DNA of 64,000 nt from Streptosporangiales bacterium (GTDB lineage: Bacteria; Actinomycetota; Actinomycetes; Streptosporangiales; WHSR01), in assembly GCA_009379995.1 (NCBI GenBank), contig WHSR01000017.1, positions 1 through 64,000 on the forward strand. The letters are read 5' to 3'. Shown here piece by piece: positions 38,388-45,657 of the stretch. The notes below the pieces were generated by a model. That model saw only the letters and a program-made list of their open reading frames with translations. It was not told where the DNA came from and made no database searches. The position numbers and the translations under genes are program-made. Each line of letters starts with the position of its first letter. Positions within the stretch are counted from its first letter, which is position 1.

Positions 38388-39398
38388 ATGTACCAGAAAA
38401 ACGGCGACAGGTACTTCGTCGTCGACGGCCACGTCCACTTCTGGGACGGTAGCCCGGCCAACCAGCGCAACAAGTACGGCGAGGGCTTCATCGGCTGCTT
38501 CTACGACTACCACCGGAACCTGAGCCCGGAGGAGTACGTCTGGCCGCGGGAGAAGTTCGAGCGCTACGCCGAGGACGACCTTATGTCGGACCTGTTCGAC
38601 AGGGGGCACGTCGACGTCGCGATCTTCCTGCCCACCTACCTGACCGACTTCTACGTGAACGGTTTCAACACCACCGAGCAGGACGGCGCGGTCGCCGAGC
38701 GGCATCCGGGGAAATTCATCGTCAACGGATCGTGGGACCCGCGGGACGGCGAGGACGGGCTGCGCGCGCTGGAGGCTCTCGCGAAACGGTGGAACCTCAA
38801 GGGCGCCAAGCTCTACACGGCCGAGTGGAAGGGAAACTCGAAGGGCTGGAAGCTGTCCGACCCGTGGTCGTACCGGTACCTGGAGAAGTGCCAGGAGCTG
38901 GGGATCACCAACATCCACGTACACAAGGGCCCGACGATCTGGCCACTCAACCGCGACGCCTTCGACGTCGCCGACGTCGACGACGCGGCCACGATGTTCC
39001 CGGACCTCAATTTCATAGTCGAGCACTGCGGCCTGCCGCGGCTGGAGGACTTCTGCTGGATCGCCGCCCAGGAGCCGAACGTCTACGGCGGCCTCGCCGT
39101 GGTGATGCCGTTCATCCACAGCCGGCCGCGGTACTTCGCCCAAGTGATGGGCGAGCTGCTGTACTGGCTCGGCGAGGACCGGCTGTTGTTCGCGAGTGAC
39201 TACGCGCTGTGGCACCCCAAGTGGCTCATCGAGCGGTTCGTCGACTTCCAGCTGCCGCAGGACATGCAGGAGGAGTACGGCGCGCTCACCCCGGACATGA
39301 AGAGCAAGATCCTGGGGCTCAACGCGGCACGCCTGTACGGCCTCGAGGTGCCGGAGGGCACGGCCGCCGCCGAGGAAGAACGCCTGCAGCCGACGTAG
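38388..39398 (+). CDS. Amidohydrolase-2 family protein of propane-monooxygenase clusters
   Basis: The 336-residue TIM-barrel protein has the metal-binding HxH (VDGHVHFWDG), ITNIHVHKGPTIWPLNRDAFDVADVDDAATMFPDLNFIVEHCGLPRLEDFCW, and LLFASDYALWHPKW. I recall the same motifs (e.g. NGSWDPRDGEDGLRALEAL, KLYTAEWKGNSKGWKLSDP) in the amidohydrolase encoded in mim/prm propane monooxygenase operons, where it is thought to help maturation. Its enzymatic substrate is unknown. It lies between the alcohol dehydrogenase and the DUF59 protein. Confidence 0.9.
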   Translation: MYQKNGDRYFVVDGHVHFWDGSPANQRNKYGEGFIGCFYDYHRNLSPEEYVWPREKFERYAEDDLMSDLFDRGHVDVAIFLPTYLTDFYVNGFNTTEQDGAVAERHPGKFIVNGSWDPRDGEDGLRALEALAKRWNLKGAKLYTAEWKGNSKGWKLSDPWSYRYLEKCQELGITNIHVHKGPTIWPLNRDAFDVADVDDAATMFPDLNFIVEHCGLPRLEDFCWIAAQEPNVYGGLAVVMPFIHSRPRYFAQVMGELLYWLGEDRLLFASDYALWHPKWLIERFVDFQLPQDMQEEYGALTPDMKSKILGLNAARLYGLEVPEGTAAAEEERLQPT

Positions 39399-39407
39399 GG
39401 GTGTCCG

Positions 39408-40079
39408 ATGGATCTTTGCTCGGCCGTACGGGACGCGCTCGGCACGGTCCGCGATCCCGAGCTCGACGAACCCGTCACCGACCTCGGCTTCGTCGCCGAG
39501 ATCACCGCCGACCGCGGCGCGGTCCGGGTGCTGCTACGGCTGCCCACGTACTTCTGTGCGCCGAACTTCGCCTACCTGATGGTCGCCGATGCCCGTGACG
39601 CCGTCGCGGGCATCCCGGAGGTGCGGCAGGCCGACATACGGCTTGTCGACCACTTCATGGCCGACGAGATCAACGCCGGGGTCGCCGGGGCCCGTGGATT
39701 CGAGCTGTCGTTTCCGGGCCTGGCCGACGGGGAGCTCGCCGAGCTGCGGCTGAGCTTCCTGCGTAAGGCACACCGCGCCGCGCAGCACCGGCTGTGTCGT
39801 GCCGTGCTCCGGAAGGGAGAGGGCGAGTCGGGGCTGACCCGACTGCGCCTCCGCGACGTACCCGAGTGCGACGAACTCAGGTCGCTGCGGCGGCGCCGCA
39901 GCGACCTGAACCTTCCGGCCGGACCGGACGCTCCCCTGCTGGTCCACGACGACGGCCGTCCCGTCGCCGCGGACGAGCAGGGTTCCTACCTTCGGCTCGC
40001 TCGGGCCACCCGGGTCAGCATCGACGGCAACGCCGACCTCTGCCGAGGCCTTCTCGCGACGAGGTACGCCGGCCGCTGA
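39408..40079 (+). CDS. MIP18/DUF59-family metal-cluster assembly-like protein
   Basis: The N-terminal ~100 residues form a DUF59/PaaD-like domain (VRDPELDEPVTDLGFVAEI, RLPTYFCAPNFAYLMVADARDAVAGIPEVRQADIRLVDHFMADEINAGV). A C-terminal extension (120-223) with DELRSLRRRRSDLNLPAGPDAPLLVHDDG is characteristic of the version found in propane monooxygenase operons, longer than ordinary 100-residue DUF59 proteins. It may help load iron into a diiron enzyme. ATG 39408 lies 10 bp after the amidohydrolase. Confidence 0.87.
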   Translation: MDLCSAVRDALGTVRDPELDEPVTDLGFVAEITADRGAVRVLLRLPTYFCAPNFAYLMVADARDAVAGIPEVRQADIRLVDHFMADEINAGVAGARGFELSFPGLADGELAELRLSFLRKAHRAAQHRLCRAVLRKGEGESGLTRLRLRDVPECDELRSLRRRRSDLNLPAGPDAPLLVHDDGRPVAADEQGSYLRLARATRVSIDGNADLCRGLLATRYAGR

Positions 40080-40097
40080 CCGGCACTGGCGCATTAG

Positions 40098-40126
40098 AGG
40101 TCCCGGCAATAGGGCTGCCGGGACCT
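40098..40126. terminator. Bidirectional hairpin between convergent DUF59 and dodecin genes
   Basis: AGGTCCCGGCA (40098-40108) pairs perfectly with TGCCGGGACCT (40116-40126) around a 7-base loop. It lies between two converging stop codons. There is only a weak T-containing tail (GTTAGT), as usual in high-GC actinobacteria. Confidence 0.75.
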
Positions 40127-40139
40127 GTTAGTCGGCGTC

Positions 40140-40355
40140 CTAGTCGGTGTCCTCGAGACGGAAGCCGACCTTCAGCCCGACCTGGAAGTGCGCGATCTGG
40201 TCGTTCTCGATGTGACCACGGATCTCGGTGACCTCGAACCAGTCGAGATGGCGCAGCGTCCTCGAAGCACGGTCGATGCCGTTGCGGATGGCGTGCGCCA
40301 CGCTGTCGGTCGAGGTCCCGACGATCTCGGTCACGCGGTAGGTGCGGTCGGTCAT
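40140..40355 (-). CDS. Dodecin family flavin-binding protein
   Basis: The 71-residue protein matches dodecins, which form hollow dodecamers storing flavins. It reads YRVTEIVGTSTDSVAHAIRNGIDRASRTLRHLDWFEVTEIRGHIENDQIAHFQVGLKVGFRLED, with the Trp (DWFEV) and the Gln (HFQVG) that sandwich flavin. ATG 40355 follows GGAGGCACC; the open frame upstream is discarded. Confidence 0.95.
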   Translation of the reverse strand: MTDRTYRVTEIVGTSTDSVAHAIRNGIDRASRTLRHLDWFEVTEIRGHIENDQIAHFQVGLKVGFRLEDTD

Positions 40356-40459
40356 GGTGCCTCCTTGTCGTCGCCGGTCGAATCCGGAGAACGCTACCTG
40401 TGGCATTTCCGCGAGACGCGGGGAGGAATCCGCCGCGATTCGGCGGGTACCGTGGGAGG

Positions 40460-40846
40460 GTGCGTCTGCGGAGGACGAATGTCCATACGATCACCGACGC
40501 TCGCCGGTCCATGTCGGACGACATCCGGTATCGGCAGAAGCGTTACGTGATTCACATGGGCATCCGGACCGTGTGCATCATCCTCGCGGTCGCCGTGCCG
40601 ATGCCGCTGCCCCTGCGCGTCGTCGTCATCGCGGCCGCGATCGGACTGCCGTACCTGGCGGTGGTTTTCGCTAACGGCGGACGCGAGCCGGAGCGGTCAC
40701 AATTCGACCCCCGCGAGCCGCCGAAGAAGCCCAGATCGCGCCGGTCACCCGACGCACCCGACGAGGTTCCGACCCACCGACACGAGATCGGGTCCCGAGG
40801 CCCTCGCCGGCCCGAAGACGAGGACTTCCCCAGCGCGAAACCGTGA
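40460..40846 (+). CDS. DUF3099 family membrane protein
   Basis: The conserved block ITDARRSMSDDIRYRQKRYVIHMGIRTVCIILAVAV is followed by two short helices and PYLAVVFANGGREP and then a basic-acidic disordered tail, as in actinobacterial DUF3099. GTG 40460 is the closest start that keeps the ITDARRS motif (128 residues); the frame is open further upstream. The function is unknown. It lies directly upstream of the C-loop RNA. Confidence 0.8.
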   Translation: MRLRRTNVHTITDARRSMSDDIRYRQKRYVIHMGIRTVCIILAVAVPMPLPLRVVVIAAAIGLPYLAVVFANGGREPERSQFDPREPPKKPRSRRSPDAPDEVPTHRHEIGSRGPRRPEDEDFPSAKP

Positions 40847-40889
40847 CTTACTCTTGACGTTGACCATCAAGAAGCGGTGTACATTGTTA

Positions 40890-40997
40890 ATGGCGCTCTG
40901 GTCCCCCGTCGGAGCGCCCGTGCCAGCGTTCCGGGCCCCCGCTGGAACGCTGATGTTGCGACGCCGGGTGGTTGCCCCCGTACCACCCGGCGTCGCC
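40890..40997 (+). ncRNA. Three-hairpin RNA with C-rich loops (6C-like sRNA or leader)
   Basis: Three successive perfect hairpins occur in 105 bp. H1: 7 bp, arms 40892-40898/40912-40918. H2: 9 bp, arms 40924-40932/40944-40952. H3: 15 bp, arms 40958-40972/40982-40996. Each loop carries CCCCCG (40903-40908, 40936-40941, 40975-40980). A TTGACC -35-like element (40860-40865) and an AT-rich -10 region (40880-40890) precede H1. The 6C family of actinobacterial small RNAs is defined by stem-loops with C-rich loops, so this is a strong candidate, though classic 6C has two such loops and six or more Cs. It could alternatively be the leader of the gene at 41011. Confidence 0.65.
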
Positions 40998-41010
40998 TCT
41001 TCGTAGAGCC

Positions 41011-41226
41011 ATGAACGAAACCGAACCTGACCTCCCCATCTGCTCCGCCAAGGGCTGTCGCAGCGAGGCGACCTGGGTACTGGTCTGGAACAATCCGAAG
41101 ATCCATTCGCCGGAGCGGCGCAAGACCTGGCTCGCCTGCGACGAGCACCGGACCTACCTGAGCGATTTCCTCTCCCTCCGCAACTTCCTGCGGGAGGTCG
41201 TGGCCCGCGCGGATTTCACCGGCTAG
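41011..41226 (+). CDS. Small conserved actinobacterial Cys/His protein
   Basis: The 71-residue product reads LPICSAKGCRSEATWVLVWNNPKIHSPERRKTWLACDEHRTYLSDFLSLRNFLREV. Cys and His in C-x4-C...C-x-x-H spacing look like a small zinc site. Related short proteins are widespread in actinobacteria; their function is unknown to me. ATG 41011 lies 14 bp after hairpin H3 of the C-loop RNA, so its translation may be controlled by that structure. Confidence 0.75.
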   Translation: MNETEPDLPICSAKGCRSEATWVLVWNNPKIHSPERRKTWLACDEHRTYLSDFLSLRNFLREVVARADFTG

Positions 41227-41342
41227 TACTCCAGCCGCACTTTGAGACCGGCCTGGTCGGGGGCGGTGACCGCTGCACCGTCGAGCTTGACGGGGTCACC
41301 CGTGAAGTTCCCGTGAGCCAGCAGTGAGGCCCCGTGTTCCGA
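41223..41342 (-). pseudogene. C-terminal fragment of an unidentified protein
   Basis: The minus strand reads SEHGASLLAHGNFTGDPVKL and on through DGAAVTAPDQAGLKVRLEY to a TAG at 41223-41225. The pattern resembles the C-terminal beta domain of glycoside hydrolases, but 40 residues are too few to be sure. It ends abruptly at the merR stop at 41345, with no frame continuing upstream. It is probably the tail of a gene removed when the merR/methyltransferase pair arrived. Confidence 0.35.
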
Positions 41343-41344
41343 CG

Positions 41345-41779
41345 TCAAGGTCCGTGAGGATGAGCCTCACGAAGGGACGATCCGGCTAGGCGCGCCGCGA
41401 CCACGCTGCCGAAGTTGGGGCAGTCGAGGATATCTTCGTGCGGGCAGGCCAAGGCGTGGGCGATAGCGGCGCGCGCCGCCTGGGCCTGGGCAATCCGTTG
41501 GTCCAGCTCGATGAGCTTGCGTTGGGCCAGCTCCCGCCAACCGTCGACGGCTGACGAACGAGACGCGACGAGCGCTTTGAGGTCGCGCAGCGTGAAGCCG
41601 ACGTCTCGCAGGAGCAGGATCACGCCGACCAGCCCAACCGCGGACGGCGGATAACGCCGCTGGCCCGAGACCCGGGCCGGCGCCGGTAGCAGGCCGAGCT
41701 CCTCCCAGTAGCGCAGGGCGGAGGTGGCGACACCGGTGCGGTTCGCCAACTCACCGATCGTCAACTGATCGTCGGGCAT
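41345..41779 (-). CDS. MerR-family transcriptional regulator
   Basis: From ATG 41779 the 144-residue product begins with the MerR winged helix (LTIGELANRTGVATSALRYWEELGLLPAPARVSGQRRYPPSAVGLVGVILLLRDVGFTLRDLKALV), then a dimerisation helix and a short C-terminus with Cys (ACPHEDILDCPNFGSV). The C-x7-C spacing could bind a metal or thiol ligand. The longer open frame upstream would cross the operator and the methyltransferase and is rejected. It is divergent to the methyltransferase at 41819. Confidence 0.9.
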   Translation of the reverse strand: MPDDQLTIGELANRTGVATSALRYWEELGLLPAPARVSGQRRYPPSAVGLVGVILLLRDVGFTLRDLKALVASRSSAVDGWRELAQRKLIELDQRIAQAQAARAAIAHALACPHEDILDCPNFGSVVAARLAGSSLREAHPHGP

Positions 41780-41784
41780 CTTGA

Positions 41785-41802
41785 CTTCAAGCGTACTTGA
41801 AG
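41785..41802. promoter_or_regulatory. MerR-type operator CTTCAAG-CGTA-CTTGAAG
   Basis: A perfect 7-4-7 palindrome sits 6 bp before the merR ATG and 17 bp before the methyltransferase start. This form (CTTCAAG/CTTGAAG) is typical of MerR/SoxR family spacers. TTGAC at 41781-41785 may be the -35 box. Confidence 0.75.
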
Positions 41803-41818
41803 CCGTTGACTGGCGATC

Positions 41819-42472
41819 GTGAAAACAGCGGGTGCAGCTCTCAAGCGGCGTGCGATCAGCAAAGTGGTGCGCCAGTTCGGTCACCCCCGGGGCATCGCCG
41901 GACGCATGGCCGGTTGGGTCATGGCTCATCGCCGCTCCAACCAGCAGCGCAACGGCTGGGCGGTGTCGTTGCTGGACGTGCAGCCCACGGACCGAGTGTT
42001 CGAGGTCGGCTTCGGCCCCGGCGTCGCCATCGCCGAGCTCGCCGGCCGTGCCACCCGAGGGCAGGTGTATGGCATCGACCACTCCGAGGTCATGGTCCAG
42101 CAGGCCAGCGGGCGCAACGCCGCCGCCATCCGCGCCCACCGCGTTCACCTCGCTCACGCCTCTGTGGACCAGTTGCCAAGCTTCGACGATCCGCTCGACG
42201 CCATCCTCGCCGTCAACTCCGTGGGGTTCTGGCCCAACCCGGTGGAACGGCTCCACGATCTACGGCGCCTGCTCCGCCCCGGAGGACGCATCGCGCTCGC
42301 CACCCAGCCCCGCTGCCCCGGCGCGACCCAAGACACCACGGCCCGAGCCGCCCAAGACCTCCACGACCTGCTCACCCAGGCAGGCTTCACCCAGATCCGG
42401 GCCGAAACCCTCGGTCTCGACCCGCCGGTTGCCTGTGTCCTCGCCACCAACCCGACCGACGAGCCGTCCTGA
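41819..42472 (+). CDS. Class I SAM-dependent methyltransferase
   Basis: The 217-residue protein has VSLLDVQPTDRVFEVGFGPGVAIAELAGRATRGQVYGIDHSEVMVQQASGRNAAAI (motif I and acidic loop), DAILAVNSVGFWPNPVERLHDLRRLLRPGGRIALATQPRCPG and a C-terminal LTQAGFTQIRAETLGL. It belongs to the broad UbiE-like group. Translation starts at GTG 41819. Its position across the MerR operator indicates MerR-controlled expression, perhaps against a toxic small molecule. Confidence 0.85.
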   Translation: MKTAGAALKRRAISKVVRQFGHPRGIAGRMAGWVMAHRRSNQQRNGWAVSLLDVQPTDRVFEVGFGPGVAIAELAGRATRGQVYGIDHSEVMVQQASGRNAAAIRAHRVHLAHASVDQLPSFDDPLDAILAVNSVGFWPNPVERLHDLRRLLRPGGRIALATQPRCPGATQDTTARAAQDLHDLLTQAGFTQIRAETLGLDPPVACVLATNPTDEPS

Positions 42473-42567
42473 CCAGCGGTGGGCCAGCGCGACTGGCGCG
42501 GACCACGAACGGGTGCCGGCTGATCGCCAGCCCTACCCGCGCGAGCTCTAGCCTCGATCAAGAGGTA

Positions 42568-43731
42568 TCACCGCGGAAGAGGGAGCACCTCGACCTCGTT
42601 CCCGCGACGCGCGTCCCACCCACCCGGCGGTACTACCGCAAGCGCGTCGGCGCCCGCCGCCCCCCACAGCACCGCTGGACTGTCGTGCCCCACCGGAAAC
42701 GCCGATCCGCCGCGACAGGACACCGGGACCAGCCTGGTGTCGCGGGGATGCGGGCTCACCCGCTCGACCAGCCTGGCGAGCTCGGCCGGCGTCGGCGAGC
42801 GGCCACACAGGGCCGCGAGCAGCGGTACGAGCAGGGTGAGGGCGGCCGCCAGCGCGGCAAAGGGGTTGCCGGGCAGCCCGACCACGAAGCGGCCGTCCGG
42901 CAGCCGGCCGAGGGTCTGCGGATGTCCCGGCCGGCAGGCCACCCCGTCGACGAGAGTCCGGGCACCCAGGGTGTCCAGCACGCCGCGCAGGTGATCGGCG
43001 GGGCCGGCCGAGGAAGCACCGCAGACGACCACCACGTCGGCCTCGTCCTCCCCTTTCACCGTCCCGGCCAGCGCGTGCGGATCGTCGGGGAGACAGACCA
43101 GCTGCGCCGCGGTGCCGCCGGCCCAGCGCACCAAGCCGGGCAGGAGCGGGCCGACCGCGTCCCGTACCCGGCCGCGGCCGGGTGTCCCGGAGTGCAGGAG
43201 TTCGTTGCCGGTGACGACGGGGGCGACACGGGGAACACGCCGCACGCGCAGGACGTCGTGGCCGGTGCTCGCGGCCAGGCCGAGTACGGCCGGGGTCACC
43301 ACGCGGCCGGCCGGCAGCAGCTCGACGCCGGCCGGGCACTCCTCGCCGGCGCGGCGGATGTGCGGACGCGGGCCGAGCTCCCCGGTGAGCCTGCTTCCCT
43401 CCCGGCGGCCATCCTCGTACGGCAACACGGCCTCGCTGCCCGCGGGGACCGGCGCGCCGGTGGCGATCTCCAGGGCCTCGCCGGTACGCAGCGCCGGCAC
43501 GCGCGACTCGCCGGCCAGCACCCGTCCCACGACCGTCCACGGCGAGCTCCCCGCGACCGCGTAGCCGTCCATCGCCGCGGTGTCGAACGGCGGCAGCGGG
43601 ACGAGGGCCCGCAGCGGCTCGCCGAGCGTCGCGGCCAGGGCGTCGTCCAGCGCGACCGTCACCGTCTCGAGCGGGTCGGCCGCGCGGTAGGCCGCGGCTC
43701 GGGCGTCCGGCCACGGGGTGTGCCCGGTCAC
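42568..43731 (-). CDS. moeA: Molybdopterin molybdenumtransferase MoeA
   Basis: The 387-residue enzyme inserts molybdate into adenylylated molybdopterin. LPPFDTAAMDGYAVAG, EIATGAPVPAGSEAVLPYE and VVTGNELLHSG mark the MoeA N-terminal domains. The MoCF-binding domain follows (DVVVVCGASSAGPADHLRGVLDTLG, FVVGLPGNPFAALAAALTLLVPLL). Its ATG overlaps the DUF6457 gene by 4 bp. Confidence 0.93.
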   Translation of the reverse strand: MTGHTPWPDARAAAYRAADPLETVTVALDDALAATLGEPLRALVPLPPFDTAAMDGYAVAGSSPWTVVGRVLAGESRVPALRTGEALEIATGAPVPAGSEAVLPYEDGRREGSRLTGELGPRPHIRRAGEECPAGVELLPAGRVVTPAVLGLAASTGHDVLRVRRVPRVAPVVTGNELLHSGTPGRGRVRDAVGPLLPGLVRWAGGTAAQLVCLPDDPHALAGTVKGEDEADVVVVCGASSAGPADHLRGVLDTLGARTLVDGVACRPGHPQTLGRLPDGRFVVGLPGNPFAALAAALTLLVPLLAALCGRSPTPAELARLVERVSPHPRDTRLVPVSCRGGSAFPVGHDSPAVLWGAAGADALAVVPPGGWDARRGNEVEVLPLPR

Positions 43732-43997
43732 TCCCGGTCGGCGCCTCCCTCGGCGGTCGCGTCACTCGGACTCGCCCAGTGCAGCGCGAGCTCGGTGACG
43801 CGGTCGGCGACGGCGCGGCGGTCGGCGCCGCGGCCAACTGCCAGCCCGATCAGGTACGCCGTGAGCGGCGCGGCCGGGCGCGCAACGGAGTGCGCGACGT
43901 CGCGCGACAGATCCAGCACCAGGTCGCGGTCGACCTCGGCAGCGTCCAGGTTCAGCTCGAGGCAGATCGCTTCGGTCCAGTCCCGCAGTGTGTTCAC
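43728..43997 (-). CDS. DUF6457-type small protein in Mo-cofactor operon
   Basis: The 89-residue protein begins VNTLRDWTEAICLELNLDAAEVDRDLVLDLSRDVAHSVARPAAPLTAYLIGLAVGRG, a helical protein regularly found between mobA and moeA in actinobacteria. GTG 43997 overlaps the mobA stop by 4 bp. It may assist cofactor transfer; the molecular role is unknown. Confidence 0.85.
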   Translation of the reverse strand: MNTLRDWTEAICLELNLDAAEVDRDLVLDLSRDVAHSVARPAAPLTAYLIGLAVGRGADRRAVADRVTELALHWASPSDATAEGGADRE

Positions 43998-44578
43998 ATC
44001 CAACCTTTCGCGCTCGTGACATCCCCTATCGTGTCGCAATCCAGCCACGGAGGAGGGGCACCCTCCGACACGCGGAGCGCCAACCGCTCGGGGCGCAGCG
44101 GGCCGAGCAGTCCACGCAGCGAGACGCCGTCGTAGGCATCCAAGGCGGCACGCAACGCCGCCGTCCGCCATACCCCGGTGAGCCACTGCTCGCGACCGGA
44201 GCCATCGAGGAGTACGGCACCGGCGTGCTCGCGCGCGGCCGTACGAAGCGCATCGATGTGGGCAGCGACCAGGAACGGCAGATCCGCCGCCAGCACGGCG
44301 ACCCACGCGGCCTGCACGTGGGCCAGCCCGGCCCGCAGCGCCGGCACCGGCCCCGCGCCCGGCGGCCGCTCACGGGTGACGATCGCTCGGCTCAACCGGG
44401 GGCGGGACGGACCCACCAGGATGAGCCGGCGCGCGCCGGCCGCCGCCTCGGCCACGCGCTCGACGAGCGTGCGCCCACCCAGCTCCAAGCCGGGCTTGTC
44501 GACGCCGCCGAGGCGCTTCGCCCCGCCTCCGGCCAGCAGCACGGCGTCGTACTCCTCAAGGGAGCCGGTGCCGGCCAC
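43994..44578 (-). CDS. mobA: Molybdenum cofactor guanylyltransferase MobA-like
   Basis: The nucleotidyltransferase signature AVLLAGGGAKRLGGVDKPGLELGGRTLVERV is at the N-terminus and the metal Asp lies in LAADLPFLVAAHIDAL. It couples GMP to molybdopterin. GTG 44578 gives 194 residues and lies 11 bp from the moaA stop; GGAGGTT precedes it at a slightly long distance. The C-terminus (DCDTIGDVTSAKGWM) matches the family. Confidence 0.9.
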   Translation of the reverse strand: MAGTGSLEEYDAVLLAGGGAKRLGGVDKPGLELGGRTLVERVAEAAAGARRLILVGPSRPRLSRAIVTRERPPGAGPVPALRAGLAHVQAAWVAVLAADLPFLVAAHIDALRTAAREHAGAVLLDGSGREQWLTGVWRTAALRAALDAYDGVSLRGLLGPLRPERLALRVSEGAPPPWLDCDTIGDVTSAKGWM

Positions 44579-44588
44579 GAGACGTCCC

Positions 44589-45578
44589 CTAACCTCCAAT
44601 CGCCGACATCGGCCGCGTGGGCTGCAGGAAGCCCGGGTCGTCGATGCCGTGGCCCGGCTTCTTCGCCCAGACGGCCGCGCGCCAGCGATCGGCGAGGTCG
44701 TCGTCGCTCGTCCCGGCACGCATCGCCCCGCGCAGGTCCGACTCCTCGCGGGCGAACAGGCAGTTGCGTACCTGGCCGTCGGCGGTGAGCCGCACCCGGT
44801 CGCAGGCGCCGCAGAACGGCCGCGTCACCGAGCCGATGATGCCCACCCGCTCCGGTCCGCCGTTGACGATGAAGGTCTCGGCCGGGGCACTACCCCGCTT
44901 CTCGGGGTCGTCCGGGGTGAGATCGAAGCTGCGAGACAGCCGATCGAGGATCTCGTCCGCGGTGATCATGTCGTCCCGGCTCCACCCGTGCTGGGCGTCG
45001 AGCGGCATCTGCTCGATGAATCGCAGCTCGTAGGAGTGGTCCAGGCAGAACTGCAGCAACTGTTCGCCCTCGTCGTCGTTCACGCCCCGCATGAGCACCG
45101 CGTTGACCTTGACCGGCCGCAGCCCCGCCCGGTGGGCGGCCGCCAGCCCGGCGAGCACGTCGTTCAGCCGGTCGCGGTGCGCCAGCCGTACAAAGGTGTC
45201 CGGCCGCACCGTGTCGAGCGAGATGTTGATGCGGTCCAGCCCGGCGTCGCGGAGCGGCTCCGCGAGCCGCGCAAGGCCGATGCCGTTGCTGGTCAAAGTG
45301 ATCTGTGGGCTCGGGCTGAGTTGCGCGGTCCGGCGCACGATCTCGGTCAGCCCGCGACGCAGCAGCGGTTCGCCTCCGGTGTAGCGGACCTCCTCGATGC
45401 CCAGCATGGTGACCCCGATTCGAACGAGCCGAACCACCTCGTCGTCGGTGAGGATCTCCGGCCGCGGGAGCCAGTCGAGGCCCTCCGGCGGCATGCAGTA
45501 GCTGCACCGCAGATTACATCGGTCGGTGAGGGACACCCGAAGATCCGTCGCGACGCGGCCAAAGGGATCGATCAGCAT
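44589..45578 (-). CDS. moaA: GTP 3',8-cyclase MoaA
   Basis: This radical-SAM enzyme makes the first pterin intermediate. The 4Fe-4S motif is in DRCNLRCSYCMPPEG and the second cluster in FCGACDRVRLTADGQVRNCLF. YTGGEPLLRRGL is typical. The C-terminus ends in GG, needed for activity. ATG 45578 follows GGAGGTG; the long upstream extension overlaps selB and is discarded (329 residues). Confidence 0.95.
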   Translation of the reverse strand: MLIDPFGRVATDLRVSLTDRCNLRCSYCMPPEGLDWLPRPEILTDDEVVRLVRIGVTMLGIEEVRYTGGEPLLRRGLTEIVRRTAQLSPSPQITLTSNGIGLARLAEPLRDAGLDRINISLDTVRPDTFVRLAHRDRLNDVLAGLAAAHRAGLRPVKVNAVLMRGVNDDEGEQLLQFCLDHSYELRFIEQMPLDAQHGWSRDDMITADEILDRLSRSFDLTPDDPEKRGSAPAETFIVNGGPERVGIIGSVTRPFCGACDRVRLTADGQVRNCLFAREESDLRGAMRAGTSDDDLADRWRAAVWAKKPGHGIDDPGFLQPTRPMSAIGG

Positions 45579-45657
45579 GGGCGTCACCTCCTTGGTCACA
45601 ACGCCAACCCTAAGCGCTTCACCGACCCAAGATGTCGACCGACTTTTTCGGTCATAC

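Noticed and set aside
40971-41010. Longer start (40972) for the small Cys/His protein
   Set aside because: It lies within hairpin H3 and adds a non-conserved segment; ATG 41011 fits the conserved part.
41780-42256. Extended N-terminus for the MerR gene
   Set aside because: It would cross the operator and the opposite methyltransferase; the MerR domain begins at ATG 41779.
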